From: Empedobacter stercoris
Lineage (GTDB): Bacteria > Bacteroidota > Bacteroidia > Flavobacteriales > Weeksellaceae
Direction: 5' to 3' (one strand)
NCBI RefSeq assembly: GCF_965137335.1
Contig: NZ_CBCRZD010000047.1
DNA length: 10,285 bases
How positions within the stretch are numbered: position 1 is the stretch's first letter; each line of letters starts with the position of its first letter. Under the pieces are notes generated by a model that was given only the letters and a program-made list of their open reading frames with translations, did not search any database and was not told where the DNA came from. A program made the translations under genes and the position numbers. Positions 1 to 6,266 of the stretch are shown piece after piece.

Positions 1-147
1 ACCTTGAGTTCCAGTCAATATTGAAATGAAAGTAAAATACCCTACGCTACTTAAAAATAGAACTAATATTTTTAGTCATAATTTTGATTTAAGTTTCGTA
101 AAAATCAGCTATATTCTCAATTCGTACTTGCAGCTTACTCCCTACTT

Positions 148-202
148 AAAGGCAGGATGAAGGCAGGATGAAGGCAACATAGTGGCAGTAGAGTGGCAGT
201 AG
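148..202. repeat. Array of five 11-bp units with phased GGCA core
   Basis: Read on the plus strand, five consecutive 11-bp units each carry GGCA at unit positions 4-7: AAAGGCAGGAT, GAAGGCAGGAT, GAAGGCAACAT, AGTGGCAGTAG and AGTGGCAGTAG. The last two units are identical and the first two differ by one base. A further AGTG follows at 203-206. The period is not a multiple of three, and no credible reading frame crosses it. It lies downstream of metX, between that gene and the left edge. Its function is unknown. It could be part of a dispersed intergenic repeat, a slippage-prone minisatellite, or a set of protein-binding sites on one face of the helix. Confidence 0.75.
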
Positions 203-426
203 AGTGTATACAATACTTTTTTTGGACGGTTTATAGTTTTAAAAAAAGGAAACTCATTGCGCGCGAGGTTTGTATTTTCACTGCATGGAATGATTAGGCG
301 GTGACGATTTGCTGAGTCAAGCAAATGGGCAGCGGCTACTTTTGGGTAATGAACTCGGGAAAGGTTTCGCGAAGCGAAATAAATTAGTCATAAAAAAGCT
401 TAAAAAATTCGATCTTCATTTATTAT
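203..426. other. Gene-free spacer with GC-richer block and two small stem-loops
   Basis: No convincing gene is visible. The stretch from about 258 to 380 is clearly richer in G and C than the surrounding genes. It contains an inverted repeat ATTTGCT/AGCAAAT (307-313 and 320-326, 6-nt loop) and another TTTCGC/GCGAAA (365-370 and 374-379, 3-nt loop). Neither is followed by a clear T-run, so I do not call either a terminator, although the second lies about 50 bp past the metX stop and could protect that mRNA end. Short T-runs on the minus strand at 392-409 could help termination without a stem. Positions 1-147 are AT-rich, and I see nothing in them. Confidence 0.5.
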
Positions 427-1434
427 TTAGACGAAATGATTTAGGATTTTATTCAATTCTTTGAGTTCAACCAAAAAACCATCGTGCCCAAATAAAGATT
501 CTATTTCGGTATATGTTGCATTTGGAATATGATTCGCGATAAATTTTTGCTCCGTAGGTGGGAATAAAATATCCGAAGAAATACCAATCACAAGGGTTTT
601 AGACGAAATTTGAGCAAGTGAATTCTCTAAACTTTTTCGATTTCGAGCAATATTTTGTGAATCCATGGCTTTGGAAAGCGTCCAATAGGAGTGCGCATTA
701 AATCGATTTGCTAATTTCTGTCCTTGGTATTTTTGATAGGATGACGCTTTGAAATCAGTATAAACCGAATGATCATCTTTTTGCTTTTCATTATATATAG
801 AATAGGTGCGATAAGAAAGCATCGCAATTGTTCGCGCCGCAATCAATCCATTTTTCCCTCCATCTTCTGTCATATCATTAAAAGTTGGATCGGCTTCTAT
901 TGCCAAACGCTGAGATTCGTTGAACGCAATTCCCCACGGAGAATGAACTGCATTTGTTGCCAGCAAAACCAAATTATCAACTTTTACTTTATTAAGTAAA
1001 GTAAATTCTAAGGCTTGTTGACCACCAAGTGAGCCGCCTATTAATAAATGAATAGACGTAATACCTAAATGTTCGGCTAAAAGCTGATGCGCATTGGCCA
1101 TGTCTTTTATTGTAATCGTTGGAAAATCTCGGTAATAAGGCGTATTTGTAGCAGGATTTATAGACAATGGATTTGTGGTTCCGTAATTGGATCCAATGAC
1201 ATTTGCACAAATAATAAAATGATCTTTTGGATTAAATAAATCGTTTTCTCCAAAAAGACCTGCCCACCAATCAAAAACATCTGAGTTTGCCGTTAATGCA
1301 TGGCAAACCCAAATGATATTATCTTTCTTGTTGTTTAAAGATCCTGCCGTGTGATAGGCAATGGTTAAATTTTCTAAAGTTTGACCATTTTCTAATTGAA
1401 AAGATCGATTATAATGATATTGTTGAAAATTCAT
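427..1434 (-). CDS. metX: Homoserine O-acetyltransferase
   Basis: MetX transfers an acetyl group from acetyl-CoA to L-homoserine, giving O-acetylhomoserine, the substrate of the upstream gene's product MetY; it acts in the cytoplasm. The 335-residue protein is an alpha/beta hydrolase. The motif HALTAN (residues 45-50) is the usual start of the family's active-site region. The nucleophile elbow GGSLGG (133-138) places the catalytic serine at 135. Asp288 (in SSDILFPP) and His317 (in GHDGF) complete the triad. The elbow reads GGSLGGQ where many family members have GGSMGGM, a mild variation. Length is slightly under the usual 350-380. The ATG start lies 27 bp after the metY stop, so the two are almost certainly co-transcribed. 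Homoserine O-succinyltransferase activity (as in some MetX relatives) cannot be excluded from sequence alone, but pairing with metY favours acetyl transfer. Confidence 0.93.
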   Translation of the reverse strand: MNFQQYHYNRSFQLENGQTLENLTIAYHTAGSLNNKKDNIIWVCHALTANSDVFDWWAGLFGENDLFNPKDHFIICANVIGSNYGTTNPLSINPATNTPYYRDFPTITIKDMANAHQLLAEHLGITSIHLLIGGSLGGQQALEFTLLNKVKVDNLVLLATNAVHSPWGIAFNESQRLAIEADPTFNDMTEDGGKNGLIAARTIAMLSYRTYSIYNEKQKDDHSVYTDFKASSYQKYQGQKLANRFNAHSYWTLSKAMDSQNIARNRKSLENSLAQISSKTLVIGISSDILFPPTEQKFIANHIPNATYTEIESLFGHDGFLVELKELNKILNHFV

Positions 1435-1461
1435 TATTAGATTATATTCGAAAGTAACGGA

Positions 1462-2769
1462 TTATTTAATTTTATCAAACGCTTGTTGAAGATCATTTTT
1501 GATGTCATCGATGTGTTCTATACCAACAGAAAGACGCAATAATCCTGGGTAAACACCTGCAGATTGTTGTTCTTCATCACTCAATTGTTGATGAGTTGTT
1601 GCTGACGGATGAATAATCAAAGATTTTGCATCGCCAACATTTGCCAAATGACTAATCAATTCTAAACTATCTATAAAATGATTGGCTTGTTCTGCATTTC
1701 CTTTGATTACGAATGAAAGAACCGCTCCGAAACCATTTTCCAAATATTTTTTTGCCAATTGATGACTTGGAGATGAAATTAGACCAGGATAGTTAACTTT
1801 TTCGACTTGCGGATGAGATTCTAACCAACGCGCAATTTCTAACGTATTGTCCAAATGTTTTTGCACTCTTAATGACAATGTTTCTAAACCATGAATCAAT
1901 AAAAAAGAATTGAACGGAGAAATGGCAGGACCAAAATCACGTAAACCTTCGACGCGTGCACGAATAATAAATTGAATATTTCCAAAAGGACCATTAATTC
2001 CGAAAACATCAGAAAAAACTAAACCATGATAACCTTCCGATGGTTCTGAAAATTGTGGAAACTTTCCGTTGCCCCAATCGTAATTTCCACCATCTACAAT
2101 CACGCCTCCAATAGAAGTTCCGTGCCCACCGATCCATTTTGTAGCAGACTCGACTACAATATTTGCGCCGTGTTTTAATGGTTTGAAAATATAGCCACCA
2201 GCTCCAAATGTGTTATCAACAATTAAAGGAAGGTTATATTTTTTTGCAATAGCTGAAATCGCTTCGAAATCGGGTACGTTGAAACTCGGGTTTCCGATTG
2301 TTTCGGTATAGATTGCTTTTGTATTTTCGTCAATTAATGATTCGATAATCGCAGGATCTGCATTTTCTGCGAAACGTACTTCGACACCTAAACGTTTAAA
2401 ACCAACTTTGAATTGATTGTATGTTCCTCCATAAAGATTAGAGGCAGAAACGAAGTTATCACCAGATTCTAAAATATTATTTAATGCAATAAATTGTGCT
2501 GCTTGACCAGATGCAACTGCTAAAGCGGCAACACCACCTTCTAATGCTGCGATACGTTTTTCAAAAACGTCTGTTGTTGGATTTTGAATTCGTGTATAAA
2601 TATTTCCAAATTCTTTTAACGCAAACAAATTTGCTCCATGTTCAGCATCATTGAAAACATAAGATGATGTTTGATAAATAGGAACTGCGCGCGAACCTGT
2701 TGTTGGATCGACTTCTTGACCTGCGTGAACTTGTAATGTATCGAAATGTAATTTTTTTTCTGTTGACAT
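1462..2769 (-). CDS. metY: O-acetylhomoserine sulfhydrylase (aminocarboxypropyltransferase)
   Basis: MetY is a pyridoxal-phosphate enzyme that joins O-acetylhomoserine and sulfide to give homocysteine, bypassing cystathionine. The protein has 435 residues, normal for MetY and longer than the roughly 380-400 of cystathionine gamma-synthase or beta-lyase, which favours MetY. The cofactor lysine is K211 in SATKWIGGHG. Asp185 in VDNTF is the expected contact to the pyridine nitrogen, and YTRIQNPT (58-65) is the phosphate-binding Tyr/Arg segment contributed by the neighbouring subunit. The C-terminal part carries the family pattern SLGDAKSLI as NVGDAKSLIIHPSATTH. It is the first gene of a metY-metX operon; the long leader upstream carries structured RNA. 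O-succinylhomoserine as substrate is possible but less likely next to metX. Confidence 0.93.
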   Translation of the reverse strand: MSTEKKLHFDTLQVHAGQEVDPTTGSRAVPIYQTSSYVFNDAEHGANLFALKEFGNIYTRIQNPTTDVFEKRIAALEGGVAALAVASGQAAQFIALNNILESGDNFVSASNLYGGTYNQFKVGFKRLGVEVRFAENADPAIIESLIDENTKAIYTETIGNPSFNVPDFEAISAIAKKYNLPLIVDNTFGAGGYIFKPLKHGANIVVESATKWIGGHGTSIGGVIVDGGNYDWGNGKFPQFSEPSEGYHGLVFSDVFGINGPFGNIQFIIRARVEGLRDFGPAISPFNSFLLIHGLETLSLRVQKHLDNTLEIARWLESHPQVEKVNYPGLISSPSHQLAKKYLENGFGAVLSFVIKGNAEQANHFIDSLELISHLANVGDAKSLIIHPSATTHQQLSDEEQQSAGVYPGLLRLSVGIEHIDDIKNDLQQAFDKIK

Positions 2770-2883
2770 AATAAAATGATTTGAATGTGATAATTAATTA
2801 AATTGTAGGGTAGAGTAGGTTTGTTGTATTAAATTAACAATAACACATTCGGATTTTACTATTGACACAATTATAAATATTTT

Positions 2884-2988
2884 GAAGTAGGACACCGTGT
2901 CCAAAAGAATGTTTTTGAGAATTGTACTTCATCTGAAAAATTTTAGCTCATTTTGGGTTACCTTTCGTAACTCCTTTTTTGATGAAGT
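2884..2988 (-). ncRNA. Structured 5' leader of metYX, candidate metabolite-sensing RNA
   Basis: On the minus strand an 8-bp stem ACTTCATC/GATGAAGT (2988-2981 with 2933-2926) closes a 63-nt unit. Inside it is a hairpin GTTAC-GAAAG-GTAAC (2971-2957), followed by a single-stranded ATGAGCTAAAA segment. The 3' arm of the closing stem overlaps TACTTC's partner GAAGTA (2930-2925), which can instead pair with TACTTC at 2889-2884. The two folds are therefore mutually exclusive, as in a riboswitch expression platform. Location ahead of metY suggests SAM or another methionine-pathway ligand. The GCTAAA stretch recalls a conserved segment of known SAM-binding RNAs (SAM-II/SAM-V have GCUAAA; SAM-I has GCUAA), but the rest does not match a class I can name. 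It could also be a chance structure in AT-rich DNA. Confidence 0.4.
2890..2902. promoter_or_regulatory. Perfect 13-bp palindrome, possible operator
   Basis: GGACACCGTGTCC is a perfect palindrome around a single central base, set in very AT-rich DNA 121 bp upstream of metY. As RNA the arms leave only a 1-3 nt loop and no T-run follows on either strand, so a protein-binding site is more likely than a terminator. It falls inside the loop of the alternative leader fold (2884-2930). The binding protein is unknown. Confidence 0.4.
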
Positions 2989-3170
2989 GAAATTAGAATT
3001 ATTTTCTAAATTATAAAATATTAAAACTATTTTTAGAAAAAATTTCTATAATATTTAATTAATTAGAATAAGTTTATATTTTATAGGTAAATCAATACTG
3101 GAAAAACTATTAATCTAAATTTTATAGAATATTATTTGAAGAAATTATCGAGTATAATTATGAGGAAACA
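2989..3170 (-). promoter_or_regulatory. AT-rich spacer with weak candidate metYX promoter
   Basis: This is an extremely AT-rich gene-free stretch between the atpC terminator and the metYX leader. The best candidate promoter on the minus strand is TAATTTAG (3013-3006), one base off the Bacteroidota -7 consensus TAnnTTTG. I see no convincing TTTG about 19 bp upstream of it. Transcription from it would begin near 3000, just before the closing stem of the leader RNA, which fits. No gene or RNA gene is visible here. Confidence 0.3.
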
Positions 3171-3200
3171 AAAAAGGAGATCAAAATTGATCTCCTTTTG
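3171..3200 (-). terminator. Intrinsic terminator of the atpDC unit
   Basis: On the minus strand GGAGATC/GATCTCC forms a stem, extendable by AAAA/TTTT outside and AA/TT inside, directly followed by TTTTTT. It lies 24 bp past the atpC stop. The flanking A-run and T-run also make it readable from the other strand, but nothing on the plus strand needs it. Confidence 0.85.
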
Positions 3201-3223
3201 TAATATTTGTTCAAAAAAAGTAA

Positions 3224-3517
3224 TTAGTTTGCTAAAACGATTACTTTATTGTTGTTCATTTCAATTGTTCCTCCTTTAATGTCTAATAATAATGTAGACT
3301 CATTTGATGGAGAGCTATAAACTTTACCTGAAATATTATCGAAATCTTCGAAAGTTTTTGTGTGAACGTAAATTTTGATTGTTCCTTCACCTAAAGTTGC
3401 AACGATAGGAGCGTGGTTGTTTAATAACTGAAATTCACCATCTTTTCCTGGTAAAGTAACAGCATCTACTACTGCATCGAAAACTACGAATTCTGGCGTA
3501 ATAATTTGTAAGTGCAT
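3224..3517 (-). CDS. atpC: F1Fo ATP synthase epsilon subunit (short form)
   Basis: Epsilon is part of the central rotor stalk of F1 and couples proton flow to catalysis at the inner face of the cytoplasmic membrane. The 97 residues cover only the N-terminal beta-sandwich: the start MHLQIITPEFVVFD and the signature DGEFQLLNNHAPIVATL (about 26-42) match family patterns such as GEFGVLPGHAP. The C-terminal pair of helices found in the usual 130-140 residue protein is absent. In other bacteria those helices inhibit ATP hydrolysis, so this form should lack that brake. Short epsilon subunits are usual in Bacteroidota as far as I recall, so this is not a truncation by mutation. It is the second gene after atpD, separated by 87 bp that contain a terminator-like hairpin. 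Confidence 0.9.
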   Translation of the reverse strand: MHLQIITPEFVVFDAVVDAVTLPGKDGEFQLLNNHAPIVATLGEGTIKIYVHTKTFEDFDNISGKVYSSPSNESTLLLDIKGGTIEMNNNKVIVLAN

Positions 3518-3531
3518 AATCCTATTGTTTT

Positions 3532-3583
3532 AAAAAAAAGAGTACTTAGTAACTTTTAGAGTAAAAGAAACGTAAGCACTCTT
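3532..3583 (-). terminator. Terminator-like hairpin between atpD and atpC (candidate attenuator)
   Basis: On the minus strand AAGAGTGCTTA pairs with TAAGTACTCTT (3583-3573 with 3548-3538; 11 bp with one G-U), enclosing a smaller hairpin CTTTT-ACTCT-AAAAG (3567-3553). The 3' arm runs straight into seven more T residues (3538-3532). This has the form of an intrinsic terminator but lies inside the operon, starting 21 bp after the atpD stop and ending 14 bp before the atpC start. No separate atpC promoter is evident. I infer partial termination or 3'-end protection of atpD mRNA. Confidence 0.65.
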
Positions 3584-3604
3584 CTATATTGTTATATAAA
3601 AATA

Positions 3605-5113
3605 TTATTTAACTTCTGCTAACATTTTTTCTCCAGCCTCAATCGCTTCTTCGATTGTACCACGTAAGTTGAATGCAGCCTCAGGATATTGGTCAACTTC
3701 TCCATTTAAGATCATGTTGAATCCTTTGATTGTATCTTTGATGTCTACTAAAACACCTGGGATACCTGTAAACTGTTCTGCAACATGGAATGGTTGAGAT
3801 AAGAAACGTTGGATACGACGTGCACGGTGTACAACTAATTTATCCTCTTCTGATAACTCTTCCATACCTAAGATCGCGATGATATCTTGTAAAGCGTTGT
3901 AACGTTGTAAAATTTCTTTTACACGTTGAGCTGTTTCGTAATGTTCTTTTCCAAGAATTGTTGGTGTTAAGATACGAGAAGTAGAGTTCAATGGGTCTAC
4001 CGCTGGGTAAATACCTAATGAAGCAATCTTACGATCTAATACCGTTGTAGCATCTAAGTGCGCGAAAGTTGTAGCTGGCGCAGGGTCAGTTAAGTCATCG
4101 GCAGGTACATATACAGCTTGTACAGAAGTAATAGATCCGTTTTTAGTAGATGTAATACGCTCTTGCATAGCCCCCATCTCAGTTGCTAATGTTGGTTGAT
4201 AACCTACGGCAGATGGCATACGACCTAATAAGGCAGAAACCTCAGAACCTGCTTGTGTAAAACGGAAGATATTATCTACGAAGAATAATACGTCACGTCC
4301 TTGACCTTGTCCATCACCATCACGGAAATATTCAGCTAATGTTAAACCTGTTAAAGCAACACGAGCACGTGCACCTGGAGGTTCGTTCATTTGTCCGAAT
4401 ACGAAAGCAGCTTTAGACTCTTTCATATTTTCGTGGTCAACTTTAGATAAATCCCAAGATCCACCTTCCATTGATTGCATGAATTCTTCACCGTAATTAA
4501 TTAATCCAGCTTCGATCATCTCACGCATTAAGTCATTTCCTTCACGAGTACGTTCTCCAACACCAGCGAATACAGATAAACCTCCGTGTCCTTTAGCGAT
4601 GTTGTTCATTAACTCCTGAATTAATACTGTTTTACCTACTCCGGCACCACCAAATAATCCAATTTTACCTCCTTTTACGTAAGGCTCAACTAAGTCAATT
4701 ACTTTAATACCTGTGAATAAAACTTCTGCAGATGTTGATAATTCTTCGAATTTTGGAGCAGGACGGTGAATAGGTAAACCGTTATCTTTATCTAAATTTT
4801 CTAAACCATCAATAGCATCTCCTACTACATTAAATACACGTCCTTTGATGTTCTCACCAATTGGAACCATAATTGGTTTACCTAATGCGATAACCTCTTG
4901 ACCTCTTTGTAAACCATCAGAACTATCCATTGCGATACAACGTACAGTATCTTCACCGATGTGTTGCTCAACTTCAAGGATTAATGTTTCTTTTCCTTGA
5001 CGAGGAACCTCTAATGCATCATAAATATTTGGAAGGCCTTCTGCGTTATCAAAAATAACGTCAATTACAGGTCCAATAACCTGTGCAATCTTACCTTTCT
5101 TTTGATTTGCCAT
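3605..5113 (-). CDS. atpD: F1Fo ATP synthase beta subunit
   Basis: Beta is the catalytic subunit of F1, present in three copies per enzyme, making ATP from ADP and phosphate. The 502-residue protein is full length for Bacteroidota. The Walker A loop GGAGVGKT lies at 155-162. GERTREGND (186-194) holds the catalytic glutamate E187. Walker B is DVLFFVDN (273-280). ALLGRMPSAVGYQPTLATE follows near 293, and the alpha/beta signature PAVDPLNSTSR follows later. The DELSEED lever motif appears as EELSEED, a conservative change. The ATG start gives the expected N-terminus MANQKKGKIAQVIGPVIDV. No alpha, gamma, delta or membrane subunits occur in the window, which agrees with the split atp loci common in Flavobacteriia. 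A good -7 element lies 35 bp upstream. Confidence 0.97.
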   Translation of the reverse strand: MANQKKGKIAQVIGPVIDVIFDNAEGLPNIYDALEVPRQGKETLILEVEQHIGEDTVRCIAMDSSDGLQRGQEVIALGKPIMVPIGENIKGRVFNVVGDAIDGLENLDKDNGLPIHRPAPKFEELSTSAEVLFTGIKVIDLVEPYVKGGKIGLFGGAGVGKTVLIQELMNNIAKGHGGLSVFAGVGERTREGNDLMREMIEAGLINYGEEFMQSMEGGSWDLSKVDHENMKESKAAFVFGQMNEPPGARARVALTGLTLAEYFRDGDGQGQGRDVLFFVDNIFRFTQAGSEVSALLGRMPSAVGYQPTLATEMGAMQERITSTKNGSITSVQAVYVPADDLTDPAPATTFAHLDATTVLDRKIASLGIYPAVDPLNSTSRILTPTILGKEHYETAQRVKEILQRYNALQDIIAILGMEELSEEDKLVVHRARRIQRFLSQPFHVAEQFTGIPGVLVDIKDTIKGFNMILNGEVDQYPEAAFNLRGTIEEAIEAGEKMLAEVK

Positions 5114-5147
5114 TATATGAAATGATTTAGTTTATTTTATTTGGGTG

Positions 5148-5155
5148 CAAAGGTA
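5148..5155 (-). promoter_or_regulatory. atpD promoter -7 element
   Basis: On the minus strand TACCTTTG is an exact match to the Bacteroidota -7 consensus TAnnTTTG, within the typical TACCTTTGCA context. It lies 35 bp before the atpD ATG, giving a leader of roughly 25-30 nt. I cannot find a good TTTG -33 element at the normal distance, so the site depends on the -7 match. Confidence 0.65.
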
Positions 5156-5254
5156 AGTTAAAAACATTGTATTATTTGTATACTTTTTAAGATTTTTGTC
5201 ATAATATTTTGATTAATAATCAAAACATTACAATCAAAGGAAATTAAAAATAGA

Positions 5255-5285
5255 TTTGAAGTTCGATTTGAAAGCCTTAATTTTG
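5255..5285 (+). promoter_or_regulatory. ribF promoter (TTTG-N19-TAATTTTG)
   Basis: TTTG at 5255-5258, exactly 19 bp, then TAATTTTG at 5278-5285 matches the Bacteroidota -33/-7 promoter at every defined base. Transcription should start near 5291, giving a leader of about 10 nt before the GTG start of ribF. A second TTTG (5267-5270) lies within a repeated GATTTGAA (5253-5260 and 5265-5272) but is too close to the -7 element. Confidence 0.7.
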
Positions 5286-5301
5286 TGCAAAATCATTTTT
5301 A

Positions 5302-6234
5302 GTGAACGTTTATCAATCCTTAGAAGAAATCAAATCTATCAAACGTCCTGTCCTTACTTTGGGCATGTTTGATGGTGCACACATTGGTCATCAATCTATT
5401 CTAAAACAACTCAATACAATTGCAAAAGAAATTGATGGAGAAAGTGTTTTGATTACGTTTAATCCACATCCTCGAATGGTTTTACAGCCAAATTGTGATC
5501 TTAAATTTTTGAACACTTTAGAAGAAAAAGAAAATGTTTTGCGTCAATTTGGATTAGAACATTTGATTATTCAAGCGTTTACAAAAGAATTCTCACAAGT
5601 TACTTCGGTAGAATTTGTCAAAAATTTTCTTGTTGATCAATTGCATATTGATACATTAGTGATTGGTTACGATCATCATTTCGGGAAAAATAGAGAAGGA
5701 AATTTTGAGCAATTACAAGTTCTTTCGAAAAAATATGGTTTCAATTTGATTCAACTAAAAGCTGTTGAAGAAAATGATGTGGCGGTAAGTTCTACAAAAA
5801 TTAGAAATGCACTTATCGAAGGAAACATCTCGTATGCGAACAAAGCGTTAAATTACAATTATCCGCTATCTGGAAAAGTTGTTCATGGAGATAAAATTGG
5901 GCGTACACTTGGTTTTCCTACAGCTAATTTACAAGTTGATCCCAATAAATTAATTCCAAAAGATGGCGTTTATGCAGTTGATGTTTTTGTGGATAATCAA
6001 AAATATTTAGGTTTATTGAGCATCGGATTTAGAGAAACAGTAACAAATACGAGAGAACATCGAGTAGAAGTGAATATTTTGGATTTTGATCAAACGATTT
6101 ATGGAGAAACTATTCGCCTCGAATTTTTAGAAAGATTAAGAGATGAAAAGAAATTTAATTCGCTTGACGAATTAATTGCTGCCATGAATCAAGACAAAGA
6201 AAACGCAATACGTTTATATGGAAATAAGAAATAA
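5302..6234 (+). CDS. ribF: Bifunctional riboflavin kinase / FMN adenylyltransferase
   Basis: RibF phosphorylates riboflavin to FMN and then adenylates FMN to FAD. The 310 residues contain both domains at normal length. The N-terminal nucleotidyltransferase half has GMFDGAHIGH (21-30, with HIGH), FNPHPR (53-58) and SSTKIRN (163-169). The C-terminal flavokinase half has GRTLGFPTANL (200-210) and the catalytic glutamate in VEVNILDF (E256). The usual flavokinase stretch around IGxRPT reads SIGFRETV (240-247) here, an unusual form. The start is GTG: an in-frame stop lies at 5278-5280 and no ATG fits the conserved N-terminus. It has its own promoter, is divergent from atpD, and converges on the anti-sigma gene with a shared terminator. 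No riboflavin-sensing leader is possible in so short a 5' end. Confidence 0.95.
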   Translation: MNVYQSLEEIKSIKRPVLTLGMFDGAHIGHQSILKQLNTIAKEIDGESVLITFNPHPRMVLQPNCDLKFLNTLEEKENVLRQFGLEHLIIQAFTKEFSQVTSVEFVKNFLVDQLHIDTLVIGYDHHFGKNREGNFEQLQVLSKKYGFNLIQLKAVEENDVAVSSTKIRNALIEGNISYANKALNYNYPLSGKVVHGDKIGRTLGFPTANLQVDPNKLIPKDGVYAVDVFVDNQKYLGLLSIGFRETVTNTREHRVEVNILDFDQTIYGETIRLEFLERLRDEKKFNSLDELIAAMNQDKENAIRLYGNKK

Positions 6235-6266
6235 AGGTTCGCATTGCGAACCTTTATTTCTTATTT
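6222..6266. terminator. Bidirectional terminator: perfect 21-bp stem, 3-nt loop
   Basis: Positions 6222-6242 are the exact reverse complement of 6246-6266, with only ATT between. The GC core is GGTTCGC/GCGAACC, with A/T-rich outer arms that supply a T-run on either strand. It includes the stop codon of ribF (6232-6234) and the stop codon of the convergent gene (6261-6263), so it serves both transcripts. Confidence 0.9.

Noticed and set aside
26..160. A 44-codon plus-strand frame starting at ATG 26
   Set aside because: It is short, AT-rich, ends within the repeat array, and has no family features or promoter that I can support.
142..324. A 60-codon open frame on the minus strand
   Set aside because: It runs through the 11-bp repeat array and the stem-loop at 307-326, has no recognisable domain and an implausible composition, and is better explained as repeat-derived noncoding DNA.
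365..379. The TTTCGC/GCGAAA hairpin as the metX terminator
   Set aside because: The stem has only six pairs and the sequence after it on the minus strand is CCTTTCCC, not a T-run.
769..1210. Open frames on both strands overlapping metX (769-999 plus, 992-1210 minus)
   Set aside because: They lie wholly inside metX, which has clear catalytic motifs in its own frame.
2890..2902. Reading the GGACACCGTGTCC palindrome as a transcription terminator
   Set aside because: The arms leave almost no loop and no T-run follows on either strand.
2926..2988. Naming the metY leader as a specific SAM riboswitch class
   Set aside because: Only a GCTAAA segment resembles known SAM-binding RNAs; the core of SAM-I (for example the GCAACC segment and four-way junction) and the large loop of SAM-II are not visible.
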